From positions 1 to 42,902 of the forward strand of contig CAMLDR010000012.1 of the NCBI GenBank assembly GCA_946478775.1: DNA of 42,902 bases, read 5' to 3'. A program made the position numbers and the translations under genes. The first letter of the stretch is position 1, and every line of letters begins with the position of its first letter. Below the pieces are notes generated by a model, which was not told the origin of the DNA, did no database searches, and saw only the letters and a list, made by a program, of their open reading frames with translations. This DNA comes from an uncultured Flavobacteriales bacterium (GTDB taxonomy: Bacteria; Bacteroidota; Bacteroidia; Flavobacteriales; Crocinitomicaceae). Below are positions 26,325-34,404 of this stretch, in pieces.

Positions 26325-27637
26325 TGAAGATGTTAATAGAAGGGTTCTCGAAAAAGAACAAGCAAGAGAAGTTGGAAGCGATCGCAAAATTTTTTAAGTC
26401 TCCTGAAAAAACAATGGAAACTTTTAAAAGCTTTGATCATCCGGAACTTGCTGTGCAGGAAGTCATTAACGAGTTTAGTGAAAATACGATATCGAATTTC
26501 CATTTGCCTTACAGCATTGCTCCAAACTTTTTAATCAATGGAAAGACCCTGGCCGTTCCAATGGTCATTGAAGAAAGCTCTGTTGTTGCTGCTGCTTCAA
26601 ACAGCGCCAAGTTCTGGTATGCATTAGGAGGGTTCCATACAGCCATCGTTGATACGGAAAAAGTAGGACAAGTTCACTTCTTATGGCACGATGATATTGA
26701 AAAGCTCACCAAGCGTTTTGATGAATTAAAGCAGCTTCTATTGAACGGTTCAGAAGACCTTACTGTAAATATGCGCAACCGCGGTGGCGGTATAAAAGAG
26801 ATTGTTCTAAAAGATCTTTCAGATAAGGAACCCGGATTAATGCAGTTATTTGTCACTTTTGAAACAATTGATTCAATGGGCGCAAATTTCGTAAACTCCT
26901 GCCTTGAACGATTCGCTCAAATCTTTAGAAACTGGCACCAGGACCAACCGGAATTTAAAAAAGACGGATTGGAGATCATTATGTCCATACTTTCTAACCT
27001 TACTCCCAATTGCGTTGTAAAATGCTGGGTGGAAACGGATGTTAAGAACCTGGATGGAATTGTTCCGGGTATTTCCGGGAAGGAGTTTGCAAAAAAATTC
27101 CATACTGCCGTGAGAATTGCACAAGTAGATCCTTACCGTGCAACAACACACAACAAAGGGATTTACAATGGTGTGGATGCAGTGGTATTGGCAACAGGAA
27201 ATGATTTTAGAGCCGTGGAAGCCTGTGGTCACGCTTATGCAAGTATCAACGGAACTTATACTTCTTTAACGAATTGCACGATTGAAAATGATATTTTCCG
27301 TTTTGAATTGACTTTACCAATTGCAATGGGAGTAGTTGGCGGATTGACAAACTTACACCCGCTTGTCAAACTGTCACATGAATTGTTAGATTTCCCGAAT
27401 GCAAGAGAATTGATGGGAATAGCAGCAGCAGCAGGATTGGCAAACAATTTTGGTGCGGTTAAATCATTGACCACAACAGGAATCCAACAGGGACACATGA
27501 AAATGCATTTGTTCAATATCATGAACCAATTGGAGGTCAAAAAAGAAGACCGCGAAAAAATAGTAGCTTACTTCAAGGACAAAAATGTCTCTGTATCTGC
27601 AGTTCGCACTTATGTTGAATCTCTTCAATTAGTTTGA
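26324..27637 (+). CDS. mvaA: HMG-CoA reductase, class II (bacterial type)
   Basis: This 437-residue soluble enzyme reduces HMG-CoA to mevalonate, the committed step of the pathway. The catalytic residues can be placed: Glu83 in PMVIEESSVVAAASN, Lys278 in THNKGIYNG, Asp294 in ATGNDFRAVEA and His391 in GIQQGHMKMHL. DSMGANFVNSCLE (183-195) is the HMG-binding signature. No membrane segment is present, unlike eukaryotic class I enzymes. The NADH or NADPH preference is not determined by what I can see. It is fused tightly in the operon, starting in the isomerase stop codon and ending one base before the GHMP kinase. Confidence 0.97.
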   Translation: MKMLIEGFSKKNKQEKLEAIAKFFKSPEKTMETFKSFDHPELAVQEVINEFSENTISNFHLPYSIAPNFLINGKTLAVPMVIEESSVVAAASNSAKFWYALGGFHTAIVDTEKVGQVHFLWHDDIEKLTKRFDELKQLLLNGSEDLTVNMRNRGGGIKEIVLKDLSDKEPGLMQLFVTFETIDSMGANFVNSCLERFAQIFRNWHQDQPEFKKDGLEIIMSILSNLTPNCVVKCWVETDVKNLDGIVPGISGKEFAKKFHTAVRIAQVDPYRATTHNKGIYNGVDAVVLATGNDFRAVEACGHAYASINGTYTSLTNCTIENDIFRFELTLPIAMGVVGGLTNLHPLVKLSHELLDFPNARELMGIAAAAGLANNFGAVKSLTTTGIQQGHMKMHLFNIMNQLEVKKEDREKIVAYFKDKNVSVSAVRTYVESLQLV

Positions 27638-28537
27638 TTGACAGCTACCGAGAATACGATAAGGACCTATAAGGCATCAGGGAAACTGATGCTTTTTGGT
27701 GAATACCTGGTTCTGAACGGATCAGACTGCCTGGCTTTTCCCCTAAAATTCGGACAAACACTTGCTGTAACAAAGTCTGATGAGCTCATTTGGGAAAGTT
27801 ATTCCAAACACGGGATGTGGTTTTCTGTGTCCATGAGCAGCGATTTCGCCATTTTGGACACCAATAACACAGAAGTGGCAGAAATCCTGAGAAATTTGTT
27901 CGTCGTGATACGAACTGAAAAACCCGATCTTGATTTCAACCAAAGATTCAAAGCAGAAGCCAATTTTGAATTGAATTGGGGCCTTGGTTCCAGTTCTACA
28001 TTAATCAGTTTATTGAGTCAATGGTCAGGTGTGGATGCAAAGAAACTGCTCGAAGCATCTTTTGGCGGATCGGGTTACGATGTAGCCTGTGCAACGGCAG
28101 GAGGTCCCATTATCTATGCTAACGGCGAAGTTAAAAAGGAAGTGCCCCTTCCGGAGTCAATAACGGATAAACTATTGTTCATTTATTTGGGGAACAAGCA
28201 AAACTCACGGGAAGAAATTAAGCGTTTCAAAAAGACAAGCGTTGCGCAGCACCAGGTGGATACCATGAATGAAATTATCTCAAATGCGTTACAAACGGAT
28301 AAAATAGAGGTATTTGAGGAGCAATTGGACCGTTCGGAAGAGTTAATTTCTTCCATTATAGGGACGATTCAATTAAAACAGCGTTTATTTGCCGATTATC
28401 CCTACAGCATCAAATCGCTGGGTGCATGGGGAGGAGATTTTTTTCTGGCAACAGTGAGAGATCTAAAAACAGCAAAATCATATTTTGAAGCGAAAGGATA
28501 TGATACATTATTTACGTATCAGGAATTCATAAAATAA
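27638..28537 (+). CDS. GHMP kinase, GYD[IV]A type; probable phosphomevalonate kinase
   Basis: This 299-residue member of the GHMP family begins with a TTG start immediately after the reductase stop; the next Met is codon 18. KLMLFGEYLVLNG (16-28) is motif 1, NWGLGSSS (113-120) the ATP loop, and GAWGGDFFLAT (262-272) stands for motif 3. The GSGYDVACATAGG segment (145-157) replaces the Asp region of other kinases and marks the Bacteroidota GYDIA group, here with Val. Mevalonate kinase and decarboxylase are encoded separately in the same operon, so the missing step, phosphomevalonate to its diphosphate, is the natural assignment. That is inference from context, not from a canonical phosphomevalonate kinase signature. 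Confidence 0.85.
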   Translation: MTATENTIRTYKASGKLMLFGEYLVLNGSDCLAFPLKFGQTLAVTKSDELIWESYSKHGMWFSVSMSSDFAILDTNNTEVAEILRNLFVVIRTEKPDLDFNQRFKAEANFELNWGLGSSSTLISLLSQWSGVDAKKLLEASFGGSGYDVACATAGGPIIYANGEVKKEVPLPESITDKLLFIYLGNKQNSREEIKRFKKTSVAQHQVDTMNEIISNALQTDKIEVFEEQLDRSEELISSIIGTIQLKQRLFADYPYSIKSLGAWGGDFFLATVRDLKTAKSYFEAKGYDTLFTYQEFIK

Positions 28538-29593
28538 ATGGAAATAGAGAAGGAATCGATGAATAAAGTTAAAGTAGCGTGGCGCTGTCCGTCCAATATT
28601 GCTATTGTTAAATACTGGGGAAAAAAAGGAACTCAAATACCTTGTAATTCTTCGTTAAGTTTGACATTGTCAAATTCATATACAGAGGTTGAAGCCGAAT
28701 TATCGGAAAAGACATCAGATGAAGTGGTTCAGTTATCCTACTATTTTGAAGGAAAAGTAAATGAGCAGTTCGGTCAGCGTGTTGCTAAATTTTTAGTGGA
28801 TAACCGTGACTTTTTCCCGTTTATAGGTGAAAAAGCCATTACGATCCATTCGACTAACAGCTTTCCACATTCAGCCGGAATTGCTTCTTCTGCATCTGCG
28901 TTCGGAGCCATTTCTTTGGCACTTTTAGACATTGCCTATAGTCTGCAAGGGAAAGAAAAAGACGAAACTTTCTACCAGGAGGCAAGTAATCTGGCCCGAT
29001 TGGGAAGTGGAAGCGCATCACGCAGTATGTACCCGGCATTTGCTATGTGGGGAGAAAACGAAAAGATCCAAAACTCTTCGAATCAGCATGCGATTGAAGT
29101 AAAAGAGATACATCCGGCGTTTCAGAACATGAAAGACGCCATCCTGATCATTGAAGATGAACCAAAGAAAGTATCCAGTTCTGTAGGTCACTCATTAATG
29201 AATAATCACCCGTATGCAGAGAACCGTTTCAAACAGGCAAACGAACGCACTGCTGAATTGGTTGAGATCCTGAAGACCGGAAATATGGATGCATTTATCC
29301 AGTTGTGTGAATCGGAAGCATTGACACTGCATGCTATGATGATGACTTCTATGGATTATTATTTGTTGGTGAAACCGGGAACCATTACAGCCATTGAAAG
29401 ATTGATGGAATTCCGCAAGGAAAGTAAAGTTCCTGTTTGCTTTACCCTGGACGCAGGTCCGAATGTGCACGTGCTTTATCCAAAAGCATATGAAGCGCAG
29501 GTAGAAGAGTTTATCAATAACGGTTTACGCGATACCTATAAAAAGGTTCTTTTCGATGAAGAAGGCAGTGGCCCAACAAAAATGAATTCTTAA
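28538..29593 (+). CDS. mvaD: Diphosphomevalonate decarboxylase
   Basis: This 351-residue GHMP-fold enzyme phosphorylates and decarboxylates mevalonate diphosphate to IPP. The N-terminal signature AWRCPSNIAIVKYWGKKG (with Lys25) is diagnostic, followed by CNSSLSLTLSN. The ATP loop is PHSAGIASSASAFGA (110-124). The substrate loop LGSGSASRSMYP includes Arg162. FTLDAGPNVHVLYP carries the catalytic Asp305. Length and motif order are normal. A second in-frame ATG (codon 8, MNKVKVAW) is a plausible start. It follows the GHMP kinase without any gap. Confidence 0.97.
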   Translation: MEIEKESMNKVKVAWRCPSNIAIVKYWGKKGTQIPCNSSLSLTLSNSYTEVEAELSEKTSDEVVQLSYYFEGKVNEQFGQRVAKFLVDNRDFFPFIGEKAITIHSTNSFPHSAGIASSASAFGAISLALLDIAYSLQGKEKDETFYQEASNLARLGSGSASRSMYPAFAMWGENEKIQNSSNQHAIEVKEIHPAFQNMKDAILIIEDEPKKVSSSVGHSLMNNHPYAENRFKQANERTAELVEILKTGNMDAFIQLCESEALTLHAMMMTSMDYYLLVKPGTITAIERLMEFRKESKVPVCFTLDAGPNVHVLYPKAYEAQVEEFINNGLRDTYKKVLFDEEGSGPTKMNS

Positions 29594-29596
29594 TAG

Positions 29597-30538
29597 ATGG
29601 AAAGTGTTCATTCAAAAATTCTTGTGTTTGGAGAATATAGCGTTTTACATAACGGTATGGCTCTGACAATTCCATTCAGTAAATTTTCCGGGAGCTTGTG
29701 TTATCCTGAAAATGTAGAAGAAAGTGCCATTGCCGTATTATCAAATAAAGGGATCAGAGAATTCTTCAAGCATATTTTAGAAAATCACACAGACGAGACA
29801 TTCAAATTGAATGTGGATGAGTTATCCCGGGAATTGGACAAAGGATTGTTTTTTAGAAGTGATATTCCACAAGGTTTCGGCCTGGGAAGTTCGGGTGCGC
29901 TTGTTGCCGCCATATTCTTGCGTTACCTGGAGAAAGCGGGTGATTTCAAGGATGAATTGAAACATTTGACAATGGATCGCATTCAAAGCTTAAAAAGCTG
30001 TTTGGGAGCATTGGAAGGACATTTTCACGGAAAGAGCTCAGGGATTGATCCGTTGAGTATTATTATCAATAAACCCTTATTGTTAAAAGCCAACAAAGAA
30101 ATTGTAAAAGTGGATATCCCGGTTTACAATGAATCCGGAAAGAACGTATTGTTTTTATTGAATACCGGAATGGCCAGAAATTCGGAGAAACTGATCAAAC
30201 AATTTAATAATGCGTGTCAAACGGAAGACTTTCAGCAAAAATTAAAAACCGAATTGATCGCGTATGCAAATGCAGGAATTACTGATTTCCTGAAAGGAGA
30301 TACCGAAAGTTTTTACAGGAACCTGGAGAAATTGGTCCGGTTTCAGTTAAAGGAAATGAATTACCTGATTCCGGAAAAATACCAACCCCTTGTTCAGCAA
30401 GGATTGGACACGAAAGATTATTACTTAAAGATTTGCGGATCAGGAGGTGGCGGTTACATGATCGGGTTCACGCAAAACTGGGAAGAGACACAGCAATTAT
30501 TAAAAGACGAAGATTTAGAAATTTTCTATAGATTTTAA
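29597..30538 (+). CDS. mvk: Mevalonate kinase
   Basis: This 313-residue GHMP kinase should phosphorylate mevalonate to 5-phosphomevalonate. It shows KILVFGEYSVLHNGMALTIP (motif 1), IPQGFGLGSSGALVAA (90-105, ATP loop), HFHGKSSGIDPLS with the catalytic Asp151, and YLKICGSGGGGYMIGF near the C-terminus (motif 3). The HGKSSGxDP pattern is characteristic of mevalonate kinase. It starts 3 nt after the decarboxylase stop and ends 3 nt before the prenyl transferase. In the operon it lies after the enzymes acting downstream of it, so gene order does not follow reaction order. Confidence 0.93.
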   Translation: MESVHSKILVFGEYSVLHNGMALTIPFSKFSGSLCYPENVEESAIAVLSNKGIREFFKHILENHTDETFKLNVDELSRELDKGLFFRSDIPQGFGLGSSGALVAAIFLRYLEKAGDFKDELKHLTMDRIQSLKSCLGALEGHFHGKSSGIDPLSIIINKPLLLKANKEIVKVDIPVYNESGKNVLFLLNTGMARNSEKLIKQFNNACQTEDFQQKLKTELIAYANAGITDFLKGDTESFYRNLEKLVRFQLKEMNYLIPEKYQPLVQQGLDTKDYYLKICGSGGGGYMIGFTQNWEETQQLLKDEDLEIFYRF

Positions 30539-30541
30539 CTT

Positions 30542-31528
30542 ATGACGACAACAACTACAATAAAACAAGATCTGGAAATCCAGAAAAAAGCGATTATTCA
30601 ATTTTTGGAAACAGATGCATTGGAAGGCTTCCCAAGTAATTTGGCTGATTCCACGTACCATATCATGACATTGGAGGGAAAGCGTTTGCGCCCGATTATG
30701 GTGTTAATGGCTGCTCAGGGATTTGGGTTAACTACACAGGATGCGATGTCTGCTGCAATTGCAATTGAAGTATTCCATAATTTCACACTCGTACACGACG
30801 ATATCATGGATAAAGCTTCCTTGCGAAGAGGTACGATTACTGTTCATGAGAAATACGGGGTGGATAAAGCCATTGTAACGGGAGATGCCATGTTGCCGCA
30901 TTCTGTTGCTTTATTGATCAAAGGAAACGAAGGAAAGGCTGCTGTTTTATTAAATAGTTTCCTTAAAATGGCCCAGGAAGTAATGGAGGGTCAGCAATAT
31001 GATATGGAATTTGAAACACAGGAAACGGTGACTGTGGAAGAATACATGAACATGATTCGCCTGAAAACATCTGTTCTGTTCGGATGTGCCTGTGAGATAG
31101 GCGCTATTTTAGGCAATGCTTCAATCGAGGACCAGAAAAAACTATACGATTTCGGTCTTTATACCGGATTGGCATTCCAGATTATGGATGATTACCTGGA
31201 TTCATTTGGGGATGATACATTTGGAAAACGAATCGGAGGTGACATCTTACTGAATAAAAAGACTTTCTTATTGATCAACGCGATGCAGCATGCGGATGCC
31301 AATCAAAAATCACGCATAGCAGAACTGTTTGAAGAGAAGGATGAAGAAGCGAAAATCAGTGGATTCCAAGCCATTTTTAAAGAAATCGGAGTAGGTAAAA
31401 TTGCTTTGGATAAAATGGAAGAATTGCATGATAAATCGGTAGAAGCAGTAATGTCTTCCAACCTTTCTGAAGAAGATAAACGAAAATTGATTGAATTGGG
31501 CGAGGTGATGCTCAGCAGAACAACTTGA
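30542..31528 (+). CDS. Short-chain polyprenyl diphosphate synthase (probable FPP synthase)
   Basis: This 328-residue trans-prenyltransferase condenses IPP with allylic diphosphates. The first Asp-rich motif is DDIMD (86-90) in LVHDDIMDKASLRRG. The second is DDYLD (216-220) in AFQIMDDYLDSFGDD. GKRLRPIMVL (46-55) binds IPP. An aromatic residue, Phe81, lies five residues before the first motif, consistent with a C15 to C20 product; the motif lacks the two-residue insert of classical bacterial IspA. Its place between mevalonate kinase and the cyclase, with squalene synthase in the same operon, argues that FPP is at least one product. GGPP cannot be excluded. Confidence 0.93.
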   Translation: MTTTTTIKQDLEIQKKAIIQFLETDALEGFPSNLADSTYHIMTLEGKRLRPIMVLMAAQGFGLTTQDAMSAAIAIEVFHNFTLVHDDIMDKASLRRGTITVHEKYGVDKAIVTGDAMLPHSVALLIKGNEGKAAVLLNSFLKMAQEVMEGQQYDMEFETQETVTVEEYMNMIRLKTSVLFGCACEIGAILGNASIEDQKKLYDFGLYTGLAFQIMDDYLDSFGDDTFGKRIGGDILLNKKTFLLINAMQHADANQKSRIAELFEEKDEEAKISGFQAIFKEIGVGKIALDKMEELHDKSVEAVMSSNLSEEDKRKLIELGEVMLSRTT

Positions 31529-31534
31529 TAAACA

Positions 31535-33790
31535 ATGAATTTCGATCAAAAAGATCCGTCTTATTTTTGGGAGACGTGGAAGCTTTCTACAAAGAACGGC
31601 CAGCAATCCTGGCAATTTGAAACTCCGGATGAACTAAAAGGAATCATTCAAAGCGAATCCGATTGGGAGAAACCCGAAGGAGTGGCTTTTTTAGAGGCAT
31701 TTGATCGTGCATTTATTTTTGACAAGAAAGTCAATCCGAATTCCGGTGAGCGTGTATTGCGTCATTTGCGGAATAAGCAAGTCGGCGAACCAAAGATTGT
31801 CCCGTCGGATGATACGCTTTCACTCAAAGAAAGAGCACATATCGGCTTATTGAATGGCTTTTCGTTTTACGAAACATTACAGGAACCGGATGGAAATTGG
31901 GCGGGTGACTACGGTGGGCCGCTTTTCCTGATCCCCGGATTGATCATTGCATCCTACATTACAGAAACGCCTTTTGAGAAACCGATGCAGGTTTTAATCA
32001 AGCGCAATTTATGGAATCACCAAAACGAAGACGGTGGCTGGGGATTGCATATTGAAGGGCATTCCACCATGTTCGGAACAGTCATGCAGTATGTGACTTT
32101 GCGTATTTTGGGAGAAGATCTTTCCAATCCGGATATGAAACGTGCCCAGGATTGGATTTTAAGTCGTGGTGGCGCAGTTAAAATTCCGCAGTGGGGCAAG
32201 TTCTACTTATCTGTCCTGAATGTCTATGAATGGGAAGGAAATGATGCTCTTTTGCCGGAGATGTGGAAATTTCCGAAATGGGTTCCTTTTCATCCCGGAA
32301 AATACTGGTGCCATAACCGGATGATCTTTCTGCCGATGACCTATTGTTTTGGTAAAAAAGTGAAGTCGGAAGTAACACCGCTGGTAGAAGAATTAAGAAA
32401 AGAACTCTATACAAGCGATTACCATTCCATTCATTGGAAAAAAGCACGCCGTGAAGCCTGCGAGATTGATATTTATACTCCCGTTAACAAGTGGTATTAC
32501 CGGTTGAGTAAAATTACCAACGGATACGAGCGGATTCATTCCAAATGGTTTCGAAAGAAAGCCCTCAAATACGTCGAAAATTACATTGATTTTGAGGATT
32601 CCTATACACGTTATATCAACATTGGTCCTGTAAACCAGGCCATCAACTCGATTTGCGTATGGCACAATCACGGAAAGGATTCCGAACAGTTCAAAAACCA
32701 CGTAAAACGGTGGAATGATTACCTGTGGATTGCCGAAGACGGAGCTAAAATGGCCGGTTATAATGGCTCCCAGTTGTGGGATACTGCATTTGTCGGACAG
32801 GCTTTGATTGAAGCCGATATGGAAACCCATTTCCCGAAAATGGCGGAGAAAATTTATCACTACATCGATATCACACAGATCGACCGCAATGCGAAAGATT
32901 ACGACAAATACTGGGGAGATGTAACACTTGGCTGCTGGCCTTTTTCAACTATTGATCACGGATGGGCCATCACGGATTGTACATCTGAAGGAATGAAAAC
33001 GGCTATTTTGTATAACAACAAAGAGCACGTCAAAAAGGAGAATCCCATAGATGCGGAGCGTTTGAAGCCTGCTGTTGACTGGTTGTTATCCATGCAGAAT
33101 AAAGACGGAGGCTGGGCATCTTATGAAAGGCAAAGAGCCCCGAAATGGATTGAAGTATTGAATCCTGCTATGTTGTTCGAGAACATCATGACAGAAATGA
33201 CCTATACGGAATGTTCTTCTGCTACCATACAGGGATTAAAGGAATTCACCAAACACCACGCGTATCGCAGAGAAGATATAAAAGCAGCAATTGAGCGCGG
33301 AGGGAAATTCCTGCAGTCAAAACAAGATCCGGATGGTTCGTGGTATGGCTGTTGGGGAGTGTGTTACACCTACGGTACCTGGTTTGGGATAGAAGGCTTA
33401 TTAACTGCAGGTTCTGAAAATTACGAGAACGGAACGCCTTCACCGGAAATTCAAAAAGCCTGTGAGTTTTTGTTGAGTAAACAACGTGCGGATGGCAGCT
33501 GGGGAGAATCCTTTCAATCTTGTGTGGAGCACCGATACGTAGAACACGAAGACGGGCAGATAATCAATACGGCATGGGCGGTTCTCGCTTTAATGAAAGC
33601 AAAGCATCCGGACAAGGCTGCCATTGAAAAAGGAATTGCCTTTATTCTTTCCCGACAGGAAGCAACCGGTGATTTCCCGCAGGAAGGAGTTTCCGGGATA
33701 TTCAACGGGAACTGTGCGATCACGTATACGGCTTACCGGAACGTTTTTCCTTTGTGGGCAGTGGCGCGGTATTATCGGTGGTATGCTTAA
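31535..33790 (+). CDS. osc: Oxidosqualene cyclase, predicted cycloartenol synthase
   Basis: This 751-residue terpene cyclase folds 2,3-oxidosqualene into a sterol. ITDCTSEGMK with Asp481 is the DCTAE-type acid motif of oxidosqualene cyclases; squalene-hopene cyclases have DxDDTA instead. Cys560 in TECSSATIQGL is the partner that activates the Asp. QW-type repeats recur (QEPDGNWAGDYGGP ~116, QNEDGGWG ~163, QNKDGGWASYE ~521, QDPDGSWYG ~597, QRADGSWGES ~650). Tyr409 in GYNGSQLWD, His475 and Ile479 in STIDHGWAIT match the Tyr410/His477/Ile481 set of Arabidopsis cycloartenol synthase; lanosterol synthases have Thr, Cys/Gln and Val. It is the last gene of the operon, 6 nt after the prenyl transferase. 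The product is inferred, not shown. Confidence 0.95.
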   Translation: MNFDQKDPSYFWETWKLSTKNGQQSWQFETPDELKGIIQSESDWEKPEGVAFLEAFDRAFIFDKKVNPNSGERVLRHLRNKQVGEPKIVPSDDTLSLKERAHIGLLNGFSFYETLQEPDGNWAGDYGGPLFLIPGLIIASYITETPFEKPMQVLIKRNLWNHQNEDGGWGLHIEGHSTMFGTVMQYVTLRILGEDLSNPDMKRAQDWILSRGGAVKIPQWGKFYLSVLNVYEWEGNDALLPEMWKFPKWVPFHPGKYWCHNRMIFLPMTYCFGKKVKSEVTPLVEELRKELYTSDYHSIHWKKARREACEIDIYTPVNKWYYRLSKITNGYERIHSKWFRKKALKYVENYIDFEDSYTRYINIGPVNQAINSICVWHNHGKDSEQFKNHVKRWNDYLWIAEDGAKMAGYNGSQLWDTAFVGQALIEADMETHFPKMAEKIYHYIDITQIDRNAKDYDKYWGDVTLGCWPFSTIDHGWAITDCTSEGMKTAILYNNKEHVKKENPIDAERLKPAVDWLLSMQNKDGGWASYERQRAPKWIEVLNPAMLFENIMTEMTYTECSSATIQGLKEFTKHHAYRREDIKAAIERGGKFLQSKQDPDGSWYGCWGVCYTYGTWFGIEGLLTAGSENYENGTPSPEIQKACEFLLSKQRADGSWGESFQSCVEHRYVEHEDGQIINTAWAVLALMKAKHPDKAAIEKGIAFILSRQEATGDFPQEGVSGIFNGNCAITYTAYRNVFPLWAVARYYRWYA

Positions 33791-33953
33791 CGTATTCCAT
33801 TAAGCCAATAAAACCGTGCAAATCGCATTCAGTCTGGAAAGAAAAACTTGTGAAGTTTATTGAGATCTAATCACTCTCAAAACTCACACGCTATTGCAAT
33901 AAAATTCGAATACTTTGAAGTAGAATGGTTGGTTTATTCTAAATAAGATGGCG

Positions 33954-34391
33954 TTATAATTTGGCTTGATCTATTGCTTTATATATTTTCCAATCTCCGT
34001 CAACTCTTTTCCAAATATTGATGTATTTAGCAGCATTTCGACTACCTGTTTTAGACGTTGAGGTGAACGTTCCAATTTCGCACACTGTATTCTCTGACAA
34101 CCATTCGATTGAAGTCGGAATACTCTCAATGTCAATCTGTGTAGCCGCAACTTTTTCATAAAAGGGTCTTAATTCGCTGATTCCAGCTACTTCCTTTCCG
34201 TTTTGAAGAAATAGTGTGGCATCTGCTGTATGTATTTTTAAGACATAATCCGGATCGCCATTTTTTAATGTCGTCCGAACTTGTTTGTACTTCTCGCGAA
34301 TGATTTGCTTTACACAGGTTATTGAACACGAATCGTTGGTATTGCATGATAGCAATGACACATATAAAAATAAAAGGAATGCCGGTTTCAT
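33954..34391 (-). CDS. SnoaL/DUF4440-like lipoprotein
   Basis: The start at 34391 gives MKPAFLLFLYVSLLSC, a lipoprotein signal with lipobox LLSC; a longer open frame to 34505 lacks this logic. The ~125-residue mature part has the NTF2/SnoaL pattern: an N-terminal helix (IIREKYKQVRTTLKNGD), YVLKIHTADATLFLQNGKEV, a central helix, and a C-terminal strand pair (AAKYINIWKRVDGDWKIYKA). Such domains often bind small ligands; no function can be set. It begins 13 nt after the AraC stop, so it belongs to the reductase-AraC transcript. Its end faces the sterol operon's end, with 163 bp and no clear terminator between. Confidence 0.8.
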   Translation of the reverse strand: MKPAFLLFLYVSLLSCNTNDSCSITCVKQIIREKYKQVRTTLKNGDPDYVLKIHTADATLFLQNGKEVAGISELRPFYEKVAATQIDIESIPTSIEWLSENTVCEIGTFTSTSKTGSRNAAKYINIWKRVDGDWKIYKAIDQAKL

Positions 34392-34404
34392 CGGATAGCT
34401 GTTT

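Larger units (their letters stand above)
22886..33790 (+). other. Nine-gene mevalonate-to-sterol operon
   Basis: Nine genes share one strand with junctions of -4, -1, -1, 0, 0, +3, +3 and +6 nt. No terminator or -7 box was noticed inside. Order: squalene synthase, squalene epoxidase, IPP isomerase 2, HMG-CoA reductase, GHMP kinase, mevalonate-PP decarboxylase, mevalonate kinase, prenyl-PP synthase, oxidosqualene cyclase. The set takes HMG-CoA to a cyclised sterol. HMG-CoA synthase and thiolase are absent and must lie elsewhere. Confidence 0.9.

Noticed and set aside
31535..33790. Squalene-hopene cyclase
   Set aside because: The acid motif is DCTSE, not DxDDTA; a squalene epoxidase is in the same operon; and the specificity residues match oxidosqualene cyclases.
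33791..33953. Terminator after the sterol operon
   Set aside because: No GC-rich inverted repeat followed by a T run could be found between the convergent genes; termination may be factor-dependent.
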